From assembly GCA_964370115.1 (NCBI GenBank), contig CAYJIA010000006.1:1-64000 (forward strand): DNA of 64,000 nucleotides, in the 5' to 3' direction. The notes under the pieces were generated by a model. The model made no database searches. It saw only the letters and a program-made list of their open reading frames with translations, and was not told the DNA's origin. A program made the position numbers and the translations under genes. This DNA is from SIG603 sp964370115. GTDB taxonomy: Bacteria > Bacillota > Clostridia > Oscillospirales > Acutalibacteraceae. Positions 17,136-23,544 of this stretch are shown one piece after another; the first letter of the stretch is position 1, and the number at the start of each line of letters is the position of its first letter.

Positions 17136-18215
17136 ATGTCAAAAATAATAGCAATAGCAAACCAAAAAGGCGGTGTAGGTAAAACTACTACTGCTGTAAA
17201 TCTTGGAATAGGATTAGCAAAACAAGGAAAGAAAGTCTTACTTGTAGACGCAGATAGTCAAGGTAGCTTGTCTATCTCTCTTGGCGTTCAAAACCCCGAT
17301 GAACTTCATAACACACTTACAACTGCAATGCAGGCAGTGATAAACGATGACGAAAACTACGACTTCAATTCCCCTATCATTTCACATGATGAGGGAGTTG
17401 ATTTTATTCCCTCAAATATTGAACTGGCAGGACTTGAAGTTAACCTCATATCTGTTATGAGCCGTGAGCAAATTTTTTCTTTTTTATTGAAAAACTACAC
17501 AAAGACATATGACTACATCATAATTGACTGTATGCCCTCACTTGGAATAATCACACTTAACGTACTGGTCGCAAGTGACGAAGTTATAATTCCTACACAG
17601 GCACAGCTCTTATCTACAAAAGGAATAGAGGCATTAATATCAACGATAGGAAACGTAAAGAAAAGACTAAACCCTAACATAGAAATAAAAGGAATATTAA
17701 TTACTATGTTACACCCACTAAGCACTTTCCATAGAGAAGTCACAGAATTTATCAAAAGCACTTACGGTGATAAAATCAAAATATTTGACACCTCTATCCC
17801 TTCATCAGTTCACATTGGCGAAACAACAGCCTTTGGGAAAAGCATTTATTATTATAAGAAAAAAAGCCCAGTCGCAAAAGCTTATGTAAATTTCACTGAG
17901 GAAGTTATTTTAAATTCCGATATAGATTTACTAAACGCTAAATTACTTTATGGTGAGAAAGAACTTAAAACCATACCTTTTGAAATGAGAATTCAAAACC
18001 CAAGTCTTTATATTTCTGCTGGACGATACGCACGTTACAAAGGAACTGAGGCTTGCAAGACACTAATGAATTTAGGCAACAGCGATTTTTATTCAGCAAA
18101 AAGCAGAAAAATTACTTGCAAATTAAACAAGGATATATTAGAGTATCTTGCAGAAAATAAAAACTATGTAGAAACAGGAATGTTTGAAAATTCAGCAACC
18201 GAGATAGAGGAGTAA
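17136..18215 (+). CDS. ParA-family partition ATPase
   Basis: Walker-type partition ATPase that with ParB positions or stabilises DNA. The ATG at 17136 is chosen because AAGGAG sits 9 nt upstream; the ATG at 17130 is too close. The deviant Walker A NQKGGVGKTTTAVNLG (residues 9-24) has both signature lysines, and VLLVDADSQGS and YIIIDCMPSLGIITLN are the switch/Walker B parts. At 359 residues it is about 100 longer than Soj: the ~100-residue C-terminal extension (from LNAKLLYGEKELKTIPF) has no recognised domain and may bind the element's ParB. ParB is encoded two genes downstream. Confidence 0.95.
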   Translation: MSKIIAIANQKGGVGKTTTAVNLGIGLAKQGKKVLLVDADSQGSLSISLGVQNPDELHNTLTTAMQAVINDDENYDFNSPIISHDEGVDFIPSNIELAGLEVNLISVMSREQIFSFLLKNYTKTYDYIIIDCMPSLGIITLNVLVASDEVIIPTQAQLLSTKGIEALISTIGNVKKRLNPNIEIKGILITMLHPLSTFHREVTEFIKSTYGDKIKIFDTSIPSSVHIGETTAFGKSIYYYKKKSPVAKAYVNFTEEVILNSDIDLLNAKLLYGEKELKTIPFEMRIQNPSLYISAGRYARYKGTEACKTLMNLGNSDFYSAKSRKITCKLNKDILEYLAENKNYVETGMFENSATEIEE

Positions 18216-18220
18216 CATTA

Positions 18221-18883
18221 ATGACGTGGTTTCTAAAAAATCTATTCTTTATAATGATGTTAGAAGTAAATGTAACCTCATTTATTTTGTATATACTTTT
18301 CATAGTGGCACAAATATTTTTAACGGATGTTGTTGCAGTACACCTATCAATAGCTTTGGTAATCGCCTTTTTAATTTTCTCTTATGACGGACTAAAAAAA
18401 ACAAAGACTATTACATCAAGTTGTATAAGCTATGATTTTTTACGGCAGTTATTTTTTTGCATATTCTTTATTTCGCTTAGTGCCTTTATCTTGATTTTAG
18501 AACTTCAAAAAATCGACATAGGTTTCTTAGTTGAAATAAAATTATACATATATATAATAGCTGCGATTATGTTAGTTATTATTTATATAAATTTGCAAGA
18601 AGTTTTAAGATACGGTGAGATAAAAAAACTAATTGATGATGAGACCTTTTTGAAACGCATGAAAGAGCAAAAAACCAACGGCTACTTTATACTCGACAAA
18701 ACCGAAATCAACGATGAATTTTTACAGCAACTTGATTTTGGTATTTACACGACCTTAAATAAAAAGACAGTATTAAATATGAAGTATGGAGAAAAAGAGA
18801 TTTTCACCATAACTAAAGACACTTTACAAATTTACGATAAACTTCTAAGTGCAACTTCAACCACTGAAAGCAAAGTCATTTAG
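18221..18883 (+). CDS. integral membrane protein between parA and parB
   Basis: 220 residues, starting 5 nt after parA. Four or so hydrophobic segments fill the first ~130 residues (for example FILYILFIVAQIFLTDVVAV and LYIYIIAAIMLVIIYIN), followed by a soluble C-terminal part. No family recognised. Its place between parA and parB suggests a partner that could link the partition complex to the membrane, but this is guesswork from position. Confidence 0.7.
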   Translation: MTWFLKNLFFIMMLEVNVTSFILYILFIVAQIFLTDVVAVHLSIALVIAFLIFSYDGLKKTKTITSSCISYDFLRQLFFCIFFISLSAFILILELQKIDIGFLVEIKLYIYIIAAIMLVIIYINLQEVLRYGEIKKLIDDETFLKRMKEQKTNGYFILDKTEINDEFLQQLDFGIYTTLNKKTVLNMKYGEKEIFTITKDTLQIYDKLLSATSTTESKVI

Positions 18884-18911
18884 ATTAAGAAAACAGAATA
18901 ACATTAAAACT

Positions 18912-18948
18912 AGGAATGTAGCAAATACATTTCTTTTTTTATTTTTTA
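18912..18948 (+). terminator. hairpin with T tract directly upstream of parB
   Basis: GAATGTA-GCAAA-TACATTT stem, then TTTTTTTATTTTTT running into AAGGAG of parB. One of several hairpin/T-tract/ribosome-binding-site modules at gene-block junctions of this element. Confidence 0.6.
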
Positions 18949-18961
18949 AGGAGAGAAGAAA

Positions 18962-19894
18962 ATGAGCAAATTTAATTTATCCGCTTTTGAGCAAAAACCA
19001 AACAAAGAAGTATATGACACATTAATGGGAAAAGCTCCTGTTCAAACAAACTACAAGGAAATCCCACTAGAGCAACTGGACGACTTCCACGACCACCCTT
19101 ACAAGGTGGTAGACAATGCAGACATGGCAGAGCTTGCCGAAAAGATAAAAAGCACAGGTCAATTAGTACCTGCAATTGTCCGTGAAAAAGCAGACGGCAG
19201 ATACGAGCTTATAAGCGGTCACAGAAGAAAACGAGCTTGTGAGATTGCAGGTATAAAAACTCTTAAAGCAGAGGTCAGAGCCATTGACGATGACGAGGCA
19301 ATTATAATCATGACCGACTGCAATTTACAAAGAACTAATATCTCACCAAGCGAAAAAGGCAAGGCATATAAGATGAGACTTGAGGCTATTAAGCGACAAG
19401 GAAATAGAGCCGATTTAACTTCTGCTCAAGTTGAGCAGAAGTTAAACGAGGGTAAAACATCTATAGAAATCATAGCCGAAAGTGCAGAAGAGAGCAGGGC
19501 ACAAATTCAACGCTACATCAGGCTAACGTATCTTACAAATGAACTTATAAACCTTGTCGACACCGACCAAATGGGAATATCTGTCGGAGTTGAATTATCG
19601 TATCTATCAACCGATGAGCAAACTGTAGTAAGTGAGTTTATCGCCGTTGAGCAAAAGACACCTACATTTGCGCAAGCAAAACAGCTTAGAGAAATTTCAA
19701 CCGCGGAGGGTGTCAGCGTTGATAATATTTTACCTGTATTTGTAAAATCAAATACATCAGCAAAAAAAGAGCAGTACAAAATTGACAAAGAAAAGTTTTT
19801 ACCCTACACTAAAAAAACTTTAACCGACAAACAGTTTTCTGAGATAGTCGAAAAAGCACTTATCGCATATTTTTCAAAAGATGAAAAAGAATGA
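18962..19894 (+). CDS. ParB/Spo0J-family partition protein
   Basis: Centromere-binding protein of 310 residues; binds parS sites and spreads in a CTP-dependent way in studied relatives. The N-terminal ParB/Srx-like domain includes IPLEQLDDFHDHPYKV, the ELISGHRRKRACEIAG box near residues 80-95 (the G-H-R-R nucleotide-binding motif) and TDCNLQRTNISPSEKGKAY. A helix-turn-helix part follows (KTSIEIIAESAEESRAQIQRY near residues 163-183). Its own coding sequence carries a perfect 27-bp palindrome at 19417-19443, translated as TSAQVEQKL. That palindrome recurs around the element and is the best candidate for its binding site. Confidence 0.95.
   Translation: MSKFNLSAFEQKPNKEVYDTLMGKAPVQTNYKEIPLEQLDDFHDHPYKVVDNADMAELAEKIKSTGQLVPAIVREKADGRYELISGHRRKRACEIAGIKTLKAEVRAIDDDEAIIIMTDCNLQRTNISPSEKGKAYKMRLEAIKRQGNRADLTSAQVEQKLNEGKTSIEIIAESAEESRAQIQRYIRLTYLTNELINLVDTDQMGISVGVELSYLSTDEQTVVSEFIAVEQKTPTFAQAKQLREISTAEGVSVDNILPVFVKSNTSAKKEQYKIDKEKFLPYTKKTLTDKQFSEIVEKALIAYFSKDEKE
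19417..19443. repeat. 27-bp perfect palindrome inside parB (G-centred)
   Basis: AACTTCTGCTCAA-G-TTGAGCAGAAGTT, perfect over 13 bp per arm. In frame it encodes the AQVEQ stretch also seen at two other palindromes (20407, 21152). Confidence 0.9.
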
Positions 19895-19910
19895 TAAGGA
19901 GCTTGAAACT

Positions 19911-20042
19911 ATGATAAAGAAATCTCTATTGTTTTCTTTTGAGACTACTAAATATCCGTCAGAGCTTAAAAGCTTAAGCGAAAAAATATTACGAGAAGTA
20001 AGAGAGGTGAAGTTGCACAGTGCAAAAGAAATTGACCCTTGA
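19911..20042 (+). CDS. small hypothetical protein (43 aa)
   Basis: ATG at 19911 with AAGGAG 9 nt upstream; it begins MIKKSLLFSFETTKYPSEL and ends EIDP with a TGA at 20040-20042. It lies 16 nt after parB and overlaps the next gene's start by 23 nt. No family recognised; accepted mainly for its strong ribosome binding site and tight packing. Confidence 0.5.
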   Translation: MIKKSLLFSFETTKYPSELKSLSEKILREVREVKLHSAKEIDP

Positions 20043-20433
20043 TGAACTCATTTTTGGAGTTGATAAATTTTTAGAGCAAATAAGATATTCATACTTTAGT
20101 CCATACGATGTTAAGGGCAAGGATAATCTGAAAGCAAAGGAAGTTTTAATCAACTTCTTTTTTTATTTTTCAAAGCTAAAAGCAGATACCTCTTTGACTT
20201 TAGACAAACTAAACAATCAAACATTTAAGCTTAAATTTTTATGCGCTCTTCACTTAGTAGATATCGAAGACAGCCTTAAAGAAGAAAAATATATAAACGT
20301 ATGTGAACATTTGGTTGAGTTAGACCAAACTTCATTTATACTTCACTCAGATATCTTTGATAACTTAATAGAGCTGTTTAAAGACCACGATTTTACACAA
20401 CAAAAGAATTCTGCTCAAGTTGAGCAGAATTAA
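20020..20433 (+). CDS. hypothetical protein, paralogue family member 1
   Basis: 137 residues from a GTG start, with AGAGAGGTG upstream. Soluble, helical, Asp/Lys-rich. It resembles the next protein in outline: an N-terminal IDNFL-like helix, then KAKEVLINFFFYFSKL against EAKQVLIDFLNSFSTL, a KYINVCEHLVELD against KYLNACHEITSLH match, and FDNLIELFK against FYNLINVLK. The last residues (NSAQVEQN) are encoded by a palindrome of the repeat family. Function unknown. Confidence 0.65.
   Translation: MQKKLTLDELIFGVDKFLEQIRYSYFSPYDVKGKDNLKAKEVLINFFFYFSKLKADTSLTLDKLNNQTFKLKFLCALHLVDIEDSLKEEKYINVCEHLVELDQTSFILHSDIFDNLIELFKDHDFTQQKNSAQVEQN
20407..20431. repeat. 25-bp palindrome at the 3' end of a small gene (G-centred)
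   Basis: AATTCTGCTCAA-G-TTGAGCAGAATT, perfect over 12 bp per arm. It supplies the last codons of the 20020-20433 gene; the outermost bases differ from the 27-bp form. Confidence 0.9.
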
Positions 20434-20459
20434 TTTACTTATAAAAAGAGAGGTGAAAT

Positions 20460-20831
20460 ATGGGTAAAAAAGACGAACTAATTCTTGAAAATCTAATTGA
20501 AAAAATTGATAATTTCTTGTGTAATGCAGGTGATTATATATACCACGACTACGACATTTCATGTGATAACAATATCGAGGCTAAACAAGTCCTTATAGAT
20601 TTTCTTAATAGTTTTTCTACTCTTAAAACATCTAAAGAATACAAGCAAAGTGAGTATCATTTTAGATACCTACTGCAACTAATTCCAATTGACCAATATT
20701 GCAAAAAGAAAAAATATCTAAATGCTTGTCACGAAATCACCTCGCTACATCATTACACTTATATGTTGCAAGGTGAAGTGTTTTATAATCTCATAAATGT
20801 TTTAAAAAAATACTTATATGAGGAATGCTAA
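20460..20831 (+). CDS. hypothetical protein, paralogue family member 2
   Basis: 123 residues with AGAGAGGTGAA before the ATG. Shares its outline with the preceding gene product (see the matched segments there), so the two probably arose by tandem duplication. No recognised domain or membrane segment. A related but more distant N-terminal segment may be present in the next gene. Confidence 0.65.
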   Translation: MGKKDELILENLIEKIDNFLCNAGDYIYHDYDISCDNNIEAKQVLIDFLNSFSTLKTSKEYKQSEYHFRYLLQLIPIDQYCKKKKYLNACHEITSLHHYTYMLQGEVFYNLINVLKKYLYEEC

Positions 20832-20833
20832 TT

Positions 20834-21487
20834 ATGTTTAGAAAAAAGAAACCTGTACGAATATACGCTCCTGTTGAATTTGACCTTGCTATCAGTAACA
20901 TTAATTCTTTTTTATCGCAAGCCGAGAATGATGTGGATAAAATAGAACTTTTAACTACATTCATGTCTATTATTAAAGAAGATTTGAGAGCGTCGCTACT
21001 TAGTGATATTCTTTACAAAAAAGGTGTAGTCGAGTTTGAAAACACAACAGCGTATAGTACAATCACAAATGAAGTGCTATTTAAAACATACGATTTTAGA
21101 TTAGCACTTCTGTTTGAAGTAGAAAAAAAACGATATAACATACTACAAAAAAATCCTGCTCAAGTTGAGCAGAATTCTTTAACTTTGAAAGGACGAAAAA
21201 CAATGAACTTAACAATACATACAGGACGACTTACAGAGGCACCAAAATTACGAGAGTACACAGACAAAAACAATAACAAAAGGATATCAACTTATGTAGA
21301 AGTAAAAGAAATTGAATACCCTAGCTTTAAAAAAGAAAAAGAAGAGGTAAAAGAGCAAACTGTAGAGCCTCACAAAAATTCATCTTTTGAAGAGCTTGTC
21401 GATGAAACGGAACACACAAACATGAGCTACAGTGAGCTTGCAGACGAAGACTTTCAAAACTTCACAGAAGACGATTTACCTTTTTAA
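20834..21487 (+). CDS. fusion of a hypothetical domain to an SSB-like protein
   Basis: 217 residues from ATG 20834 (AGGA at 9 nt). The first ~115 residues are a soluble helical domain of unknown role. They read through a palindrome (NPAQVEQNS) into a segment starting MNLTIHTGRLTEAPKL, which resembles the first strand of single-stranded-DNA-binding OB folds. The protein ends in the acidic tip FTEDDLPF, the hallmark tail by which SSB recruits partner proteins. The OB fold looks shortened: only ~94 residues, with a charged linker. An internal ATG at 21204, preceded by GAAAGGAC, could give the SSB-like part alone. ssDNA binding during transfer is the likely role. Confidence 0.65.
   Translation: MFRKKKPVRIYAPVEFDLAISNINSFLSQAENDVDKIELLTTFMSIIKEDLRASLLSDILYKKGVVEFENTTAYSTITNEVLFKTYDFRLALLFEVEKKRYNILQKNPAQVEQNSLTLKGRKTMNLTIHTGRLTEAPKLREYTDKNNNKRISTYVEVKEIEYPSFKKEKEEVKEQTVEPHKNSSFEELVDETEHTNMSYSELADEDFQNFTEDDLPF
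21152..21176. repeat. 25-bp palindrome at a domain junction (G-centred, one mismatch)
   Basis: AATCCTGCTCAA-G-TTGAGCAGAATT. It lies in frame between the hypothetical domain and the SSB-like part, encoding PAQVEQN. Confidence 0.85.
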
Positions 21488-21502
21488 CGAAAGGAGTTTA
21501 AT

Positions 21503-21706
21503 ATGACACTCGGTGAAAAAATGGCTTTCATGCGAACAAGAAAAGGGATTAGACAGTACGAGCTTGCACAAATGCTCAATCTGACACGTTCTGCATATGC
21601 ATATTACGAGACAGGCAAAACTGAACCCAGTATTAAATCACTACAAAAACTATCAGCTTTTTATGGATTTACAATTGATGAATTCATAAAAGGTGTTAAT
21701 TTATAA
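21503..21706 (+). CDS. XRE-family transcriptional regulator
   Basis: 67 residues consisting of one Cro/CI-type helix-turn-helix: MTLGEKMAFMRTRKGIRQYELAQMLNL is helices 1-2, TRSAYAYYETGKTEPSI the recognition helix and turn, and LQKLSAFYGFTIDEFIKG helices 4-5. No dimerisation or protease-sensing domain is attached. AAAGGAG precedes the ATG. It is probably a repressor of the element's own genes. The operator is not identified. Confidence 0.9.
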   Translation: MTLGEKMAFMRTRKGIRQYELAQMLNLTRSAYAYYETGKTEPSIKSLQKLSAFYGFTIDEFIKGVNL

Positions 21707-21719
21707 CGGAGGTGAAATC

Positions 21720-22370
21720 TTGCAAAAAAACAAAATAAGTGGTAAACTATATTTTAGAAATTTCCTTATTAGCTTAGTTATAAGTATGATAACTTTTATT
21801 ATTTTACAAATACAGAATGGAGTTTTTAAAATGAATTATTGGGATATTTTAACCTCATTTATAAGTGGTCTAATATCTAGTTTATTTCTTTCAATTTTTA
21901 TATACTATAAATATCTAAAAAAAATACCTCAAGAAACTAGAGCTGAAATAGAAAAACTTTTAAATATGAGGTTAAATTACGAAACCACTAACCATAATGC
22001 CATTCAGCAAAATCTTAACCCCTCAAACAAACACTTATCCTCACAACATGATAAAATAATTGAACAAGCGGATAAAAATAAATCTATCATACTTGCAGAT
22101 ACAGGTAGTATAAAAAGTTTTTTAACTGAAGAAAAAATCAAAAATGACTATCGTGAAAAATTATTAACTGCCGAGCAAAGAAATATCAAAGCTCAGATTT
22201 CATCTATTCATGCTCTTGAGCAAGAAATGGAAAGAATGCAAGAAGAAAACTACGAACTGCGAACTGCACTTGACGATAAGTATAATGAAATTCATAAGCT
22301 AAGAGAAATAAATTTCGACCTTAGACAAAAACTTAATTCACAAGGTCAAAATGTAGACATTGAATTCTAA
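21720..22370 (+). CDS. membrane-anchored coiled-coil protein
   Basis: 216 residues from a TTG start with CGGAGGTG 5 nt upstream; a longer in-frame GTG start lies before this site and is rejected. Two N-terminal membrane spans (FLISLVISMITFIILQI and ILTSFISGLISSLFLSIF) precede a long cytoplasmic helical part with a C-terminal coiled coil (ALEQEMERMQEENYELRTAL to KLREINFDLRQKL). No family recognised. Its last gene position before the type I toxin locus closes the accessory block. Confidence 0.7.
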   Translation: MQKNKISGKLYFRNFLISLVISMITFIILQIQNGVFKMNYWDILTSFISGLISSLFLSIFIYYKYLKKIPQETRAEIEKLLNMRLNYETTNHNAIQQNLNPSNKHLSSQHDKIIEQADKNKSIILADTGSIKSFLTEEKIKNDYREKLLTAEQRNIKAQISSIHALEQEMERMQEENYELRTALDDKYNEIHKLREINFDLRQKLNSQGQNVDIEF

Positions 22371-22371
22371 T

Positions 22372-22400
22372 TCGACAAAAACTTCCAAAGAGCATATAAT
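22372..22400 (+). promoter_or_regulatory. promoter of the predicted type I toxin mRNA
   Basis: TCGACA (22372-22377), 17 bp, TATAAT (22395-22400). The -10 box lies inside an inverted repeat whose other arm holds the -10 of the opposing promoter. Transcription would start near 22407. Confidence 0.6.
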
Positions 22401-22507
22401 TACAGCGTAAGGTATTACAAATAAACGGTGGACGGTTACCCTCTAACCCTAGAGGGTATATTTCTAAATAAAATACCCTCAATCCAAAAGGAAAGAGGGT
22501 GATATGT

Positions 22508-22597
22508 ATGAATGATTTTGAAATGCTATCTATAGTAATTTTGATTATCAACCTAGTAGTTTTTCTACTACTTAAGCACATAGACAAAAAGAAATAA
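22508..22597 (+). CDS. small hydrophobic peptide, predicted type I (holin-like) toxin
   Basis: 29 residues: MNDFEMLSIVILI, a hydrophobic span, and a basic tail HIDKKK. This is the usual plan of membrane-acting type I toxins and holin-like toxins. AAAGAGGGTGAT upstream is a good ribosome binding site, but GAGGGT (22495-22500) can pair with ACCCTC at 22475-22480 or 22438-22443, so the message is probably self-inhibited, as in known type I toxins. A hairpin (AATAACCGC / GCGGTTATT, 22593-22625) ends the transcript. Too short for ordinary gene calling. A plain small membrane peptide is the alternative. Confidence 0.65.
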   Translation: MNDFEMLSIVILIINLVVFLLLKHIDKKK

Positions 22598-22630
22598 CCG
22601 CCCCTGCCCAAAGGTTGCGGTTATTCTTTA
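22593..22630 (+). terminator. hairpin ending the predicted toxin mRNA
   Basis: Nine-base-pair stem AATAACCGC / GCGGTTATT followed by CTTTA. The T tract is weak, so termination may be partial. Confidence 0.5.
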
Positions 22631-22677
22631 ACTAAAATTTCGGGGTAACCGTTCTATCGGTAATACCTTACACCCAT

Positions 22678-22706
22678 ATTATATGCTTAAATCACTCAAA
22701 AGTCAA
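22678..22706 (-). promoter_or_regulatory. promoter of a predicted antisense (antitoxin) RNA
   Basis: On the minus strand, TTGACT (22701-22706), 17 bp, TATAAT (22678-22683). It faces the toxin gene; transcription would start near 22671 and run across the toxin message. Both promoters sit in mirrored arms of one inverted repeat. Confidence 0.6.
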
Positions 22707-22801
22707 CTATACTATATTTACATTTTTCTTTTTTTACTGTTTAGAAACTGGTAAACTATGGTATGATTACAATATGACGTCAACACAGAAAGGACAAAAT
22801 T

Positions 22802-23521
22802 ATGAAAAAAACAATACTACTATTAATGATAACAGCAATGCTGCTCTCGCTTGTTGCTTGTGCTACAGGTGACAGTGTCGAGCCTAGCTCTAGTGTGCTT
22901 CCTAGCGAAGATGTGCAAGAGGATAAGGCAGAAGAAAACGAAGATGAGACAGAAAGTGAGTACACAGGTAACTTGATAAGCACACCCGAGGGTGATTTAA
23001 CACTTGAAGAGTATTCGGATTATTTACAAAGAAGAAATGCACAGTATATGGAAGATTTAAAGGCACAATCTTCTGAGACAGAAGATACTGAAAGTGAAGA
23101 GGAAGCAGAGGAAGAAGACGAGAGCAAAGAAGAAGAAACAACTGCAACTCCTACACCACAAGCAACTGCTAAACCTAGCTCACAGTCTACACCAAAACCA
23201 CAGGCAACTTCTAAACCTGCAACACAGGCTACAGCCACACCAAAGCCTGCAACACAACCAACTGCACAACCTGTCGCAACTCCTGCACCGACACCAGTTC
23301 CAACTCCTGTACCTACTCCAGCTCCAACACCAGTTCCAACTCCAACTCCTGCTCCGCATATAGTCAGCGGTCAAATTTCAGACGGTTTGTTTGACACAGC
23401 CTCGGGTGCTGCGATTTATGCTGAGAGTGTTTGGGGCGCAAAAGAGGGCATTACTGGATATCGCATAAATGATGTCGTCTACTCAGACGGTACCGTAAAA
23501 TATACCATAGCATGGTACTAA
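22802..23521 (+). CDS. secreted lipoprotein with Pro/Thr-rich linker
   Basis: 239 residues. The signal peptide MKKTILLLMITAMLLS ends in the lipobox LVAC (Cys20), so the protein is lipid-anchored outside the membrane. An acidic stretch (residues ~35-115) and a long TP/AP-rich spacer (TPKPATQPTAQPVATPAP and similar, residues ~115-185) lead to a small C-terminal domain (SDGLFDTASGAAIYAESVWG to VKYTIAWY). The spacer fits a protein crossing the wall. It is encoded just upstream of the adhesin. The C-terminal domain is not recognised. Confidence 0.8.
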   Translation: MKKTILLLMITAMLLSLVACATGDSVEPSSSVLPSEDVQEDKAEENEDETESEYTGNLISTPEGDLTLEEYSDYLQRRNAQYMEDLKAQSSETEDTESEEEAEEEDESKEEETTATPTPQATAKPSSQSTPKPQATSKPATQATATPKPATQPTAQPVATPAPTPVPTPVPTPAPTPVPTPTPAPHIVSGQISDGLFDTASGAAIYAESVWGAKEGITGYRINDVVYSDGTVKYTIAWY

Positions 23522-23544
23522 TCAAAGAAAGGATTTTAAATTAA

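Larger units (their letters stand above)
22391..22687. repeat. inverted repeat bracketing the toxin ORF
   Basis: AGCATATAAT...GTAAGGTATTAC (22391-22418) is mirrored at 22660-22687 with 22 of 28 positions matching; GGTTACC/GGTAACC pairs extend it inward (22434-22440 and 22644-22650). Each arm carries the -10 box of one of two convergent promoters. Confidence 0.8.

Noticed and set aside
23020..23374. Overlapping ORFs in the Pro/Thr-rich part of the lipoprotein gene
   Set aside because: Products of simple repeats in other frames (Gln/Leu or Trp/Cys-rich); no starts with ribosome binding sites.
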